The notes under the pieces are model-generated. The model searched no databases. It saw only the letters and a program-made list of their open reading frames with translations, and was not told the origin of the DNA. From assembly GCF_018403265.1 (NCBI RefSeq), contig NZ_BOSI01000001.1, positions 62,001 to 126,000 on the forward strand: DNA of 64,000 bases, written 5' to 3'. How positions within the stretch are numbered: the first letter of the stretch is position 1; each line of letters starts with the position of its first letter. Below are positions 34,719-43,885 of this stretch, one piece after another. Source of the stretch: Paenibacillus sp. J31TS4. GTDB lineage: Bacteria; Bacillota; Bacilli; Paenibacillales; NBRC-103111. The position numbers and the translations under genes were made by a program.

Positions 34719-36140
34719 ATGCAAATTACGAGTAACGCAGTGCAAACGGCTCCGACAGGAAAATCAGCGGCAGCGGGCGGGCGCGGAGCGGACCAGGCGG
34801 CAGCAGGCGCGTTCGGCGACTTGTTGATCGCCACCATAGGAGCTCCGACTTCCAATACGCCGGCTTCCGATAGTGGAGCTGCGAGTCTGCTAGGCGAGCT
34901 CCGTACGCTGCTGGCCGGTTTGACCGGACAGGGACAAACGGCGGAGGAGAGCGTTCAGCGATCCGAAACGGAGCTGGATCCCGAGGGGCTGGACAAGCTG
35001 CTTGAGAGCAAGCTGGAGGACCTGCTGGGCGAGGATGCCTTCACCCAATGGCTGGAGCAGGCCGCTGCTCTTCAGGCGGCAATGGCGGGACCTGCCGACA
35101 ATGCGGCAGCGACTGGACAGCTGAACGAAATGAACACCGCGGAGGAAGGAATTCCCGTGAGCGGACCCGCTTCCGTCAAGCCAGCGGCAGGCAGCGTCAC
35201 CTCCCAATTCCTTCAGGCGCTGAGCGCCGAGCCGGACAACCCGTTCCTGCAGCAGCTGGCGGGCAAGCTGAATCAGCTGCTCCTTCAGGCAGACGGTGTC
35301 CCTACGGAGCAAGAAGGGTCTCTTGAAGACGCCTTGCAGGGATTGGATAAGCCGCTTGGGAAGCCGGCGGATGGTCCCGGTAGCGGTCAGCCGATCGCAC
35401 GGAAGGAGATAGCGGAACATGTTCCCGGAGCGGATTCGAGCTCTGCGGATAGCGAACCCACCATGTCCGTAACGAAGGCGCCTGCCTCGATGCTTCTGGC
35501 GAGACTTGAAGCGATTGGACATCGGCAGATGGCCGCTCAAGGGGCTTCTCAGACGGCAGAAGCCGATGCGGCTGCTGAACCGACGGCAGGAGCGGACCAC
35601 GTGAACTCCCAGGTGAATGTGCTCGACGCAGGGATCAAGCCGGAAGGCCGGCCCGTTCTCCCTACGGTAAAGCCCGACGGCACGCCGGTGCCGATCCAGC
35701 AGTTCGCCAAGGAGCTGGACGCCTTCCTGGTCAAGACCTTCCGCACCTCGGGAGACGGAGATTTTTCTGTAGCCCGGCTGACGCTCGCTCCCGAGCATCT
35801 CGGTCAGGTCGAGATCAAGATCACGCTGCATAACGGCCAGTTAGCTGCCCACTTCATGACGCAGTCCGGCATGGCCAAGGAGATGCTGGAAGCGCAGATG
35901 GCCCAGCTTCGCACAAGCCTGCAAAGTCAAGGGATGCAAGTGGATCGCCTCGAGGTGACGCAGCAGACGGAGGCCTCCTCCTTCACGTTCCAGGAACAAG
36001 GACGGCAACCGCGCGAGCAGGCGTCCCGGCAGGACAGCCGCTCCTCTCAAGGAAGCTACGAAGACGAGACAGCAATAGAGGCAGTGGAGCTTGATGCTGC
36101 CCGGTGGAATACGGGAGGCAGCTTCGATACGATCGCTTAA
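34719..36140 (+). CDS. fliK: Flagellar hook-length control protein FliK
   Basis: FliK measures hook length and switches export from hook to filament proteins through FlhB. The 473-residue protein has a long low-complexity N-terminal ruler and the globular C-terminal Flg_hook domain (about 335-425) with LTLAPEHLGQVEIKITLHNG and AQMAQLRTSLQSQGMQVDRL. An AGGAAAGGAGGTGAAC site precedes the ATG. Confidence 0.92.
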   Translation: MQITSNAVQTAPTGKSAAAGGRGADQAAAGAFGDLLIATIGAPTSNTPASDSGAASLLGELRTLLAGLTGQGQTAEESVQRSETELDPEGLDKLLESKLEDLLGEDAFTQWLEQAAALQAAMAGPADNAAATGQLNEMNTAEEGIPVSGPASVKPAAGSVTSQFLQALSAEPDNPFLQQLAGKLNQLLLQADGVPTEQEGSLEDALQGLDKPLGKPADGPGSGQPIARKEIAEHVPGADSSSADSEPTMSVTKAPASMLLARLEAIGHRQMAAQGASQTAEADAAAEPTAGADHVNSQVNVLDAGIKPEGRPVLPTVKPDGTPVPIQQFAKELDAFLVKTFRTSGDGDFSVARLTLAPEHLGQVEIKITLHNGQLAAHFMTQSGMAKEMLEAQMAQLRTSLQSQGMQVDRLEVTQQTEASSFTFQEQGRQPREQASRQDSRSSQGSYEDETAIEAVELDAARWNTGGSFDTIA

Positions 36141-36156
36141 AGACAGGAGGTGCACG

Positions 36157-36606
36157 ATGCCACAGGCAGTAGGAACCAATAACGTTTGGCCGTATTACAG
36201 CAAGACCAATACCGCGTCTGCGAATGTGAAGAAGGCGGGAGATTCGCTCGGCAAGGATGACTTCCTGAAGATTCTCATTACCCAGCTGCAGAATCAGGAT
36301 CCGACCCAGCCGCTGCAAGATCGCGATTTCATTGCCCAAATGGCGCAGTTCACGAGCGTGGAACAGCTGACGAACATGGGGCTGGAGTTAAAAGCACTCC
36401 GCCAGTCGTTCGGTATGGATCCATCGATCATCGGCAAAGAGATCAGCTGGTCCGGCAAAGACGACAAAGGGCAGATCACCACCAAGACCGGGGTAGTGAC
36501 GGCGTTGACGTTCAAGAACGGGGAAGCGTACGCGAAGGTCGGAAAAGACGAAGTCGATCTTACCAAGCTGATCAGCATAACCAACCCGAAGGACCCGGCA
36601 TCATGA
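36157..36606 (+). CDS. flgD: Flagellar hook capping protein FlgD
   Basis: FlgD caps the growing hook. The 149-residue protein is short, with the conserved core LGKDDFLKILITQLQNQDPT followed by QPLQDRDFIAQMAQFTSVEQ and a reduced C-terminal region, as in Bacillus. ATG 36157 follows ACAGGAGGTG. The stop overlaps the next start (ATGATG). Confidence 0.95.
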   Translation: MPQAVGTNNVWPYYSKTNTASANVKKAGDSLGKDDFLKILITQLQNQDPTQPLQDRDFIAQMAQFTSVEQLTNMGLELKALRQSFGMDPSIIGKEISWSGKDDKGQITTKTGVVTALTFKNGEAYAKVGKDEVDLTKLISITNPKDPAS

Positions 36607-36977
36607 TGAACCGGATACCGGTCAACCCGTTTCCGCCTGTCCTCCATGGACAGGGCATAGCCCGACCGGCGGCTCTAGGCCCTTCTGCTTCCAAAGCTTC
36701 CTTTCAGCAATTGATGGAAGGCCAGCTGCTGAAGTTCAGCCAGCATGCCGAAACGAGACTGCGCCAGAGAGGCATCGTCCTCTCGCCGGACAAGCTTGCC
36801 GACATTGCCTCGGCCGTGGAGAAGGCTGCGGCCAAAGGAGCCAAGGACTCGTTAATTTTGACAAGTGACGTCGCGTTGATCGTCAACGTGAAGAACAAAA
36901 CCGTCGTCACGGCCATCGATCAGTCGTCCATGAAAAACAATGTGTTTACACAAATCGACAGCGCTGTAGTTTTGTAA
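36603..36977 (+). CDS. Flagellar operon protein, TIGR02530 family
   Basis: The 124-residue protein lies between flgD and flgE. The C-terminal half (QHAETRLRQRGIVLSPDKLA and NVKNKTVVTAIDQSSMKNNV) matches the TIGR02530 family that is confined to flagellar operons of Gram-positive and related bacteria. Its function is unknown; its place suggests a hook-assembly or export accessory. The start overlaps flgD's stop by four bases. Confidence 0.82.
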   Translation: MMNRIPVNPFPPVLHGQGIARPAALGPSASKASFQQLMEGQLLKFSQHAETRLRQRGIVLSPDKLADIASAVEKAAAKGAKDSLILTSDVALIVNVKNKTVVTAIDQSSMKNNVFTQIDSAVVL

Positions 36978-37004
36978 TAAGACCGGCCCTCCAGGAGGAG
37001 GTCT

Positions 37005-37030
37005 GGGCTGCCGATCGACAGAAGCAGCCC
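37005..37030 (+). other. Hairpin upstream of flgE
   Basis: GGGCTGC (37005-37011) pairs with GCAGCCC (37024-37030) in the 90-base gap before flgE. There is no T-tract. It may be an mRNA-stability element inside the operon or chance. Confidence 0.35.
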
Positions 37031-37067
37031 GCATAGGAACTACGGGGACTATCAAGGAGGAACCAGC

Positions 37068-37892
37068 ATGATCAGATCGTTATACTCCGGTGTGTCGGGG
37101 ATGAAAGGATTCCAGACGAAGCTGGACGTAATCGGCAACAACATCGCCAATGTCAACACTATCGGATACAAGCAAAGCCGCGTAATGTTCTCGGATATTC
37201 TTAGCCAGACGGTAACCGGCGTCACCGCGCCGCAGGATTCCGACCGCGGCGGCGCCAATGCCAAGCAGATCGGTCTCGGCGTTTCGGTCGCTTCCATCGA
37301 GACGCTGCACACGCCCGGCAGTGCCATGACGACGAACGTAGTGACGGACCTGCGCATTGACGGAGACGGCTTTTTCGCTGTCAAGGCGACTGCCGACCAA
37401 GAGGTGCCCTACCTGACTCGTGCGGGGAATTTCACCCTTGACGGCAATCGGAACCTCGTAACGGCCGAAGGGTTCCTCGTCTGTGATTCCGCCGGGGACC
37501 CGATCACACTCGGAGACGATGTGACGGCGTTCATGATCGGCAAGGGCGGGGAGATTATCTCGGTCGATGCAGAAGGCAACCAGACCAGCGACGGCGCTCT
37601 AAAAATCGGCGTAGTCAAAATCGTCAACCCGAGCGGCTTGTCCAAGCTCGGCAATAACCTGTACAGCGTAACGCCTAACGCGAATCCGGACGGCACGTTC
37701 GAGGTCGGGGAAGCTAACGATCCGACGACCGGAACTGGTGCCATTATCTCCGGACAGCTCGAAATGTCCAACGTCGACCTAACCTCCGAATTCACGGAAA
37801 TGATCGTCGCGCAGCGCGGCTTCCAGGCGAACTCCCGGATTATTACGACGAGCGACTCGATTCTCGAGGAAGTCGTCAACCTGAAGCGGTAA
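37068..37892 (+). CDS. flgE: Flagellar hook protein FlgE (FlgG-like, short form)
   Basis: The 274-residue protein begins MIRSLYSGVSGMKGFQTKLD, then VIGNNIANVNTIGYK, and ends with the helix EFTEMIVAQRGFQANSRIIT. Its length and position correspond to the B. subtilis hook protein, once annotated FlgG. I call it hook rather than distal rod because it follows fliK and flgD and no second flgE is in the operon. AAGGAGGAACC precedes the ATG. Confidence 0.9.
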   Translation: MIRSLYSGVSGMKGFQTKLDVIGNNIANVNTIGYKQSRVMFSDILSQTVTGVTAPQDSDRGGANAKQIGLGVSVASIETLHTPGSAMTTNVVTDLRIDGDGFFAVKATADQEVPYLTRAGNFTLDGNRNLVTAEGFLVCDSAGDPITLGDDVTAFMIGKGGEIISVDAEGNQTSDGALKIGVVKIVNPSGLSKLGNNLYSVTPNANPDGTFEVGEANDPTTGTGAIISGQLEMSNVDLTSEFTEMIVAQRGFQANSRIITTSDSILEEVVNLKR

Positions 37893-37953
37893 TTAGCTTG
37901 ACCAGCGGCCGGGGAGCGGAGGCGCTCTCCGGATCGCAAGGGAGGAATGAGCC

Positions 37954-38175
37954 ATGATTTCTGTTACCCGTTTGAACGGCAAACCGATTACCGTGAACGC
38001 CCTGCTGATCGAGACGGTAGAAGAAACCCCCGACACGATGATCACGCTCACTACGGGCAAGCGGATTACGGTGCTCGAACGGAACACAGACGTGACGGAG
38101 GCTGTACGCAGCTACCTGCGCTCGATTGGGTGGATTCAAGCGGCAGCGCATCACGCGGAAGCGGAGGAAGCTTAA
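37954..38175 (+). CDS. swrD: FlbD/SwrD family protein
   Basis: The 73-residue protein starts MISVTRLNGKPITVNALLIE, followed by ETPDTMITLTTGKRI, a clear match to the FlbD family. In B. subtilis SwrD (YlzI), encoded at the same place, raises flagellar torque and supports swarming. GGGAGGAATG lies upstream, and the fliL start touches its stop. Confidence 0.9.
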   Translation: MISVTRLNGKPITVNALLIETVEETPDTMITLTTGKRITVLERNTDVTEAVRSYLRSIGWIQAAAHHAEAEEA

Positions 38176-38646
38176 GTGCTGAAAAGCAAATTATTTCAAA
38201 TGATTCTCGCCATGTTGATCGTTCTTACGCTCGTCTTGACGGCAGCGCTCTTCATGTGGAATTACATGGACAAGAAAAACGCGGCTCCGCCGGCTGCTGC
38301 CAATACGGCGAGTGCAGCCAATACCAAGAAGGCGTCCGCTACCGAGGTCAAAGAAATGACCTATCAGATGAAGGATATCATCACAAACCTGTCCGGCAAG
38401 GACCGGATCGTGCAGATTGGGCTCGCCTTCGAGCTATCCACCAAGAAAGCCAGGACGGAGTTCGAGCAGCTGGACTTCAAGGTGCGCGGCATCGTGAACC
38501 AGACGCTGGCGGATATGACGGCCGAGCAGATGGCGGGCAGCAAGGGGCAGGCTAACCTGACCTCGACGCTGATCAGCAAAATCAATCCGATCTTAACGGA
38601 AGGTGAAGTCCAGCAGATTTGGATCACCAACCTCGTATTCCAATAA
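38176..38646 (+). CDS. fliL: Flagellar basal body-associated protein FliL
   Basis: FliL surrounds stators and supports torque. The 156-residue protein has an N-terminal membrane segment (about 7-27) and a periplasmic-type domain ending in ISKINPILTEGEVQQIWITN. It starts with GTG 38176, with AGGAAG upstream, immediately after the flbD stop. Confidence 0.93.
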   Translation: MLKSKLFQMILAMLIVLTLVLTAALFMWNYMDKKNAAPPAAANTASAANTKKASATEVKEMTYQMKDIITNLSGKDRIVQIGLAFELSTKKARTEFEQLDFKVRGIVNQTLADMTAEQMAGSKGQANLTSTLISKINPILTEGEVQQIWITNLVFQ

Positions 38647-38681
38647 TGCGGGCGACCATTGCGAAAGGGGGTGTCTAGAAA

Positions 38682-39680
38682 TTGGTAGATGTTCTTTCAC
38701 AAAATGAGATTGATGCCCTTCTGGCCGCACTTTCGTCCGGCGAAATGGATGCGGAGGAACTGAAAAAGGAAGAAACGCAAAAACGGATCCGTTCCTACGA
38801 TTTTAAACGGGCGACCCGCTTCTCCAAAGACCATTTGAGAAGCCTGACCCGCATTCATGAGAACTTTTCCCGGTTTTTGACGACCTTCTTCTCCACGCAG
38901 CTGCGGACCTTCGTCCAAATTAACGTGGTGCAGGTCGAGCAGCTGCCATACGATGAATTCATTCGGTCGATTCCTAAGCTGACGATTCTCAATATATTCG
39001 AAGCGGAGCCTCTCGAAGGCCGGATGGTGCTGGAGGTTCACCCGAACGTCGCCTTTGCGATGCTGGACCGACTGCTCGGCGGCACCGGTTCGTCACCGTC
39101 CAAGATCAATGCATTGACCGAGATCGAAACCATTATAATGGAGCGGATGTTCAGCCGGGCGCTGGATACGCTGCAGGACGCTTGGAAGACGGTGATGGAC
39201 ATCAGCCCGCGGCTGGAGGCGCTGGAGACCAATCCGCAGTTCATGCAGATTGCCTCGGCGAACGATACGATCGCCCTGATCTCGCTTAGCACGAAGATTG
39301 GCGAGACCACCGGCATGATCAACCTCTGTATACCGCATGTCGTGATCGAGCCGATCATGCCGCGCCTTTCCGTTCACCACATGTTCGTGACGCACAAGAA
39401 GAACAAGTCGGAGGAGGAAGCGGAGGCGCTTCAATCAAGAGTCAGCCAGGCGAAGCTGGAGCTCGTGACGGAGCTGGGCCATTCTCAGCTCACGGTTCGC
39501 GAATTTCTGGGACTTGCCCCCGGGGATGTCATATCGCTAGACAAGGCGGTCGGGGACGGCCTGCAGGTCAAGGTGGGAGACAAAATCAAATTTGTCGGCG
39601 TTCCCGGTACGTTAAAAGGCAAATCAGCCGTTCAGATCACCGATGTGCTGATGGAAGGAGTGGAAGAAGATGACGAATAA
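38682..39680 (+). CDS. fliM: Flagellar motor switch protein FliM
   Basis: FliM is the middle C-ring component and binds phospho-CheY through its N-terminal peptide LSQNEIDALLAALSSG (5-20). The 332-residue protein continues with the CheC-like middle domain and a C-terminal SpoA domain (GHSQLTVREFLGLAPGDVI). It starts with TTG 38682 after AAAGGGGGTG. Its 3' end overlaps fliY by 11 bases. Confidence 0.97.
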   Translation: MVDVLSQNEIDALLAALSSGEMDAEELKKEETQKRIRSYDFKRATRFSKDHLRSLTRIHENFSRFLTTFFSTQLRTFVQINVVQVEQLPYDEFIRSIPKLTILNIFEAEPLEGRMVLEVHPNVAFAMLDRLLGGTGSSPSKINALTEIETIIMERMFSRALDTLQDAWKTVMDISPRLEALETNPQFMQIASANDTIALISLSTKIGETTGMINLCIPHVVIEPIMPRLSVHHMFVTHKKNKSEEEAEALQSRVSQAKLELVTELGHSQLTVREFLGLAPGDVISLDKAVGDGLQVKVGDKIKFVGVPGTLKGKSAVQITDVLMEGVEEDDE

Positions 39681-40977
39681 CAAAGACTTTCTGTCCCAGG
39701 AAGAAATCGACGCTCTGCTCCGGCAAAGCTCGGGAGGCGATAGCGACCCGGACGAGCTGGCCATCGGGGATTACCTGACTTCGATTGAGCAAGATGCGCT
39801 AGGAGAGATCGGCAACATCTCGTTCGGCAGTGCCGCGACTGCGCTGTCGACACTGCTGGGACGCAAGGTTGACATTACAACCCCTACCGTTGACATCATC
39901 TCCAAAGAGATGCTCCGGGAGGAATTCCCGAAGCCGCATGTCGCAATTCACGTGAATTATATTGACGGCTTCTACGGCATCAATATGCTGGTCATCCGCA
40001 CGAGAGATGCGCAGATCATCGCCGACCTGATGATGGGCGGAGACGGACTCGTGAGCGAATCGGACGAGCTGAGCGACATTCACATCAGCGCCGTCCAGGA
40101 AGCGATGAACCAGATGATGGGGTCCTCGGCAACGTCCATGTCGACGATCTTCAACCGATTCGTCAATATCTCCCCGCCGGGAATCGATATTCTCAACTTC
40201 GCGGACGGGACCGGCAAGGAAAACCTGCCGGAGGACGATGTCTTCATTAAAGTATCGTTCCGGCTCAAAATCGGAGATCTCATCGACTCGAACCTGATGC
40301 AGCTGCTGCCCGTCTCGTTCGCCAAAGAGCTGGTAGCAACCTTGATGGGAGAGAGCGTTCCTGAACCGGCCCCAGCCCCGGCAGTAGAGAAGCCTTCCGC
40401 TCCTGCTGCAGCTCCGGCACCGACCGGCTATGAGCCAGCCGCTCAACAAGCGCCGAGCCAGCCGCCGACACAGCCTGCTGCGCAGCCGCAAATGCCGCCG
40501 GCATATGCCGAACAGCCTTATCCGCAGCCGCCAGCGTACGGACAGCCGCCCGCCTATGGGCAGCCGCCATACGGACAGCAGCCGCAGATGCCGCCGGCAG
40601 CAAGCTACGCACCGCAGCCGCCCGCCGCATACGGCAGCCAGGCGCCGCAGCGGAATGTCAACGTACAGCCGGTCCAATTCAGCAGCTTCGAGGCGCCGGG
40701 TCTGACGCAAGCCGACGATACGAATTTAAACCTGCTGCTCGATATTCCGCTCAAGGTAACGGTTGAGCTCGGCAGAACCCAAAAAGCGATCAAGGACATT
40801 CTAGAGCTGTCGCAGGGTTCGATTATCGAGCTGGACAAACTGGCCGGCGAGCCGGTGGACATTCTTGTCAATAACAAGCTGATCGCCAAAGGCGAGGTCG
40901 TCGTCATCGACGAAAACTTCGGCGTCCGGGTGACCGATATCGTGAATCAATGGGACCGGCTCCAAAAGCTTCAATAA
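39670..40977 (+). CDS. fliY: Flagellar motor switch phosphatase FliY (CheC-FliN fusion)
   Basis: FliY removes phosphate from CheY at the switch and supplies the FliN part of the C ring. The 435-residue protein has an N-terminal CheY-binding peptide (FLSQEEIDALL), a CheC-type phosphatase domain (ALGEIGNISFGSAATALSTL and SAVQEAMNQMMGSSAT), a Pro/Gln/Tyr-rich linker with repeated AYGQPP (about 233-327) and a C-terminal SpoA/FliN domain (NLLLDIPLKVTVELGRTQK). It is longer than the 378-residue B. subtilis protein because of the linker. Confidence 0.96.
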   Translation: MTNNKDFLSQEEIDALLRQSSGGDSDPDELAIGDYLTSIEQDALGEIGNISFGSAATALSTLLGRKVDITTPTVDIISKEMLREEFPKPHVAIHVNYIDGFYGINMLVIRTRDAQIIADLMMGGDGLVSESDELSDIHISAVQEAMNQMMGSSATSMSTIFNRFVNISPPGIDILNFADGTGKENLPEDDVFIKVSFRLKIGDLIDSNLMQLLPVSFAKELVATLMGESVPEPAPAPAVEKPSAPAAAPAPTGYEPAAQQAPSQPPTQPAAQPQMPPAYAEQPYPQPPAYGQPPAYGQPPYGQQPQMPPAASYAPQPPAAYGSQAPQRNVNVQPVQFSSFEAPGLTQADDTNLNLLLDIPLKVTVELGRTQKAIKDILELSQGSIIELDKLAGEPVDILVNNKLIAKGEVVVIDENFGVRVTDIVNQWDRLQKLQ

Positions 40978-41030
40978 ATAAGTAGAAAAAAATACTAGAG
41001 TTCCAATAGGAATCAGGAGGAGTAATGAAC

Positions 41031-41393
41031 ATGGCGAACCGGATTTTAGTTGTAGACGATGCGGCTTTCATGCGGATGATGATCCGCGACATTCTGGGGA
41101 AGAACGGGTTCGAGGTGGTTGGGGAAGCGAACGACGGCCACCAGGCGATCGAGAAGTTCAAGGAGCTTCGCCCGGATCTGGTGACGATGGACATCACGAT
41201 GCCGGAGATGGACGGCATCCAGGCACTCAAGGAGATCAAGAAGGTCGACCCGAACGCCAAGGTCATTATGTGTTCCGCGATGGGACAGCAGGCGATGGTC
41301 ATCGACGCGATCCAAGCGGGCGCCAAGGACTTCATCGTCAAGCCGTTCCAGGCCGACCGCGTGCTGGAAGCGATCAAGAAGACGCTGGGCTAA
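41031..41393 (+). CDS. cheY: Chemotaxis response regulator CheY
   Basis: CheY carries the phosphorylation signal from CheA to FliM/FliY. The 120-residue receiver domain has the acid pair in ILVVDDAAFMRMM, the phosphoacceptor Asp in LVTMDITMPEMDG, the Ser in IMCSAMGQQ and the Lys in FIVKPFQADRV. I choose ATG 41031, ten bases after AGGAGG, from conservation; ATG 41025 would add two residues. Confidence 0.97.
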   Translation: MANRILVVDDAAFMRMMIRDILGKNGFEVVGEANDGHQAIEKFKELRPDLVTMDITMPEMDGIQALKEIKKVDPNAKVIMCSAMGQQAMVIDAIQAGAKDFIVKPFQADRVLEAIKKTLG

Positions 41394-41394
41394 T

Positions 41395-42018
41395 ATGGCC
41401 AGCCTCTTGCGCAAAACAGGCGGAGCCGCCCTTCTGTTAGGAAGCGCGGCTTTGTCGGCAAACTTTAGCTGCTATGCCCAAGCGGCCGAAACTGGCGGTG
41501 GTGCTCCGGAGTTCGGCGCAGCTTCAATGGGATTTCGCGTTGTCGTCTACCTCATTCTTATTATCGGTCTCTTCTTCCTCATCGTGAAGTATTTGGCCAA
41601 AAAAAACCGCTCGTTCTCTTCCGGCGGCCATTCGCTCAAAAGCTGGGGCGGTGTGCCGGTCGGGCAAGGCAAATCGGTGCAGGTCATTCAAGTCGGCCGC
41701 TCGCTGTATGTCGTCGGTGTCGGGCAGGATGTACAGCTGCTGGACAAAATTGACGATCCGGACGAGGTCGAACGGATTCAAACGAATAGCCTGTCCCAGC
41801 AAACATTCGATTGGAAAGGGCTCCCCGGCCTTTCCGGCTGGAAAGATAAGCTTGAAGCGAAGCGAGCGGGACGGCTGGAACGGGATATGAGCCCGGAAGA
41901 ACTCTCCTTCGGCGATCTGTTTCAGAAGCAGCTCCAAGATGCGGCCAGAAGAAAAAAGGAGCTTGGAAAGCGTCTCGAAGAAGAAATCAACGAAGATCGG
42001 TTGAATGATACGAAATGA
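41395..42018 (+). CDS. fliO: Flagellar biosynthetic protein FliO (FliZ in B. subtilis)
   Basis: FliO helps assemble the FliP ring of the export gate. The 207-residue protein has a hydrophobic, signal-like N-terminus (to about residue 32), a membrane segment (45-66) and a cytoplasmic domain with [20 protein letters not shown]. This is the Firmicute FliZ type. It lies between cheY and fliP, and its stop overlaps the fliP start. Confidence 0.9.
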   Translation: MASLLRKTGGAALLLGSAALSANFSCYAQAAETGGGAPEFGAASMGFRVVVYLILIIGLFFLIVKYLAKKNRSFSSGGHSLKSWGGVPVGQGKSVQVIQVGRSLYVVGVGQDVQLLDKIDDPDEVERIQTNSLSQQTFDWKGLPGLSGWKDKLEAKRAGRLERDMSPEELSFGDLFQKQLQDAARRKKELGKRLEEEINEDRLNDTK

Positions 42019-42770
42019 AACAAAAACTGCTGCTTGCGGCCGTTCTGCTCGGCATCCTGTCCGTCCTCCAGGCAGGGACGGGATATGCGGCGGAACCGGA
42101 TCCGATCCCGAATATTAGCTTAGACATCGGCGGGGGAGGGAGCGGCGCGACGACCGTCACGCTTCTCCTCATGCTGACGATCCTCAGTCTGGCCCCGGCC
42201 ATTCTGGTTCTGATGACCAGCTTCACCCGAATCGTGATTGTGCTCGGCTTCGTCCGCACGTCTCTCTCGACCCAACAGATGCCGCCGAATCAGGTGCTGA
42301 TCGGACTGGCGCTATTTCTGACCTTGTTCGTGATGTCGCCGACAATCGGCGAGATTAACCAGACCGCACTGCAGCCTTACATGAGCGGCCAAATTACCCA
42401 AACGGAGGCGCTGAACAAGGCCGCCGTGCCGATCAAGCAGTTCATGGGCAAGCATACGAGAGAAAAGGACCTCAAGCTGTTCTTGGATTATTCGCAGGCG
42501 GAGCCGCCGGCCAGCATTGAGGAAACCCCACTCACGGTTTTGGTGCCGGCGTATGTGATCAGCGAGCTGAAAACGGCGTTCCAGATGGGCTTCATGATCT
42601 TCATCCCGTTTTTGATCATCGATATGGTTGTCGCCAGTACGCTGATGGCGATGGGGATGATGATGCTTCCGCCGGTTATGATCTCGCTTCCGTTCAAGAT
42701 CTTGCTGTTTATTCTCGTCGACGGCTGGTATTTGATTGTCAAATCCCTGCTGCTCAGCTTCACCAAGTAA
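42015..42770 (+). CDS. fliP: Flagellar export gate protein FliP
   Basis: FliP forms the core of the export pore with FliQ and FliR. The 251-residue protein has a cleavable-type signal peptide (about 1-25), then the conserved [20 protein letters not shown] (after residue 52) and [20 protein letters not shown]. The start overlaps fliO by four bases. Confidence 0.97.
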   Translation: MKQKLLLAAVLLGILSVLQAGTGYAAEPDPIPNISLDIGGGGSGATTVTLLLMLTILSLAPAILVLMTSFTRIVIVLGFVRTSLSTQQMPPNQVLIGLALFLTLFVMSPTIGEINQTALQPYMSGQITQTEALNKAAVPIKQFMGKHTREKDLKLFLDYSQAEPPASIEETPLTVLVPAYVISELKTAFQMGFMIFIPFLIIDMVVASTLMAMGMMMLPPVMISLPFKILLFILVDGWYLIVKSLLLSFTK

Positions 42771-42795
42771 CTGCAAAAGGCAGGAGGAGAAGACG

Positions 42796-43065
42796 ATGTC
42801 GTCCGATTTTGTTATCCGGCTGGCGGGCGAAGCGGTATACACCGTATTGAAAGCAAGCGCCCCCATGCTGGTCATCGCTCTTGTCGTCGGCCTGGCGATC
42901 AGCATCTTCCAGGCGACGACCCAAATTCAGGAGCAGACACTTGCATTCGTACCCAAGATAGTGGCGGTGCTGCTAGCCGTTCTGCTGTTCGGCCCCTGGA
43001 TCCTGACGACGCTGGTCGATTTCACCCAGAATCTGCTCAGCAACCTGCCGAACTACATCGGGTGA
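42796..43065 (+). CDS. fliQ: Flagellar export gate protein FliQ
   Basis: The 89-residue protein has two membrane helices with the family motif VGLAISIFQATTQIQEQTLA followed by FVPKIVAVLL. ATG 42796 has GCAGGAGGAG upstream; an in-frame upstream extension to 42736 would overlap fliP and is rejected. Confidence 0.96.
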   Translation: MSSDFVIRLAGEAVYTVLKASAPMLVIALVVGLAISIFQATTQIQEQTLAFVPKIVAVLLAVLLFGPWILTTLVDFTQNLLSNLPNYIG

Positions 43066-43071
43066 CGCGGC

Positions 43072-43869
43072 ATGATGAATCTGCTGCTTGCCTGGCTGCC
43101 CGGCGGTCTGCTGGTCTTTTGCCGGATCACCTCCTTCTTCGTGGTGACGCCGGTGTTCTCGGCGCGTAACGTACCGGCTTCCTTCAAGATCGGGCTTTCG
43201 TTCTTTTTGACGCTCATCACGGTCACCTCGATCGGACAGCTACCGGCTCTGTCTGACGGCGCGTATCTGCTCTCCATCATCCGTGAGATCATGATCGGCT
43301 TGCTGATGGGCTTCGTCGCTTACCTGTTCTTCGCAGTCGTTCAGGCGGCAGGAACATTCATCGATATGCAGATGGGTTTCGCCATGGCCAACGTCATCGA
43401 TCCGCTGACCGGCACCCAGAGCCCGCTTATCGGCAATTTGAAGTATATGCTCGCGACTCTGTTGTTCCTTGCTTTCAACGGCCATCATTATTTGATTCAG
43501 GCCATTATCGAGAGCTACCGCTGGGTTCCGCTCTCGAGCGACGCCTTCGCCCGAGTGGCGGGCGGCCAGGTCACCGAGTATCTGGTTCGGTCGATGGCGA
43601 CGGCGTTCGAGCTCGCCTTCCAGATGGCCGCTCCGCTTGTAGCGGCGCTGTTCCTGGTCGACGTGGGGCTCGGCATTCTCTCTCGTGCGGCACCGCAATT
43701 CAACGTGTTCGTCCTGGGGCTTCCGCTCAAAATTTTAGTGGGCCTGCTGCTCCTGATTGTCGTCATGACGGGCATGGCCTCCCTGTTCGGGGAGCTGTTC
43801 ACCAAACTGATCTATTCTGTGCGCCAGCTGCTCGACTTGCTCGGGCCGGGAACCGGCGGACCTTCATAG
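43072..43869 (+). CDS. fliR: Flagellar export gate protein FliR
   Basis: The 265-residue membrane protein has about six hydrophobic segments and the FliR hallmarks (GFVAYLFFAVVQAAGTFIDM, QMGFAMANVIDP and APQFNVFVLGLPLKILVG). It closes the FliPQR pore. It starts 6 bases after the fliQ stop. Confidence 0.96.
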   Translation: MMNLLLAWLPGGLLVFCRITSFFVVTPVFSARNVPASFKIGLSFFLTLITVTSIGQLPALSDGAYLLSIIREIMIGLLMGFVAYLFFAVVQAAGTFIDMQMGFAMANVIDPLTGTQSPLIGNLKYMLATLLFLAFNGHHYLIQAIIESYRWVPLSSDAFARVAGGQVTEYLVRSMATAFELAFQMAAPLVAALFLVDVGLGILSRAAPQFNVFVLGLPLKILVGLLLLIVVMTGMASLFGELFTKLIYSVRQLLDLLGPGTGGPS

Positions 43870-43885
43870 TACCGGGAGGCAGACG

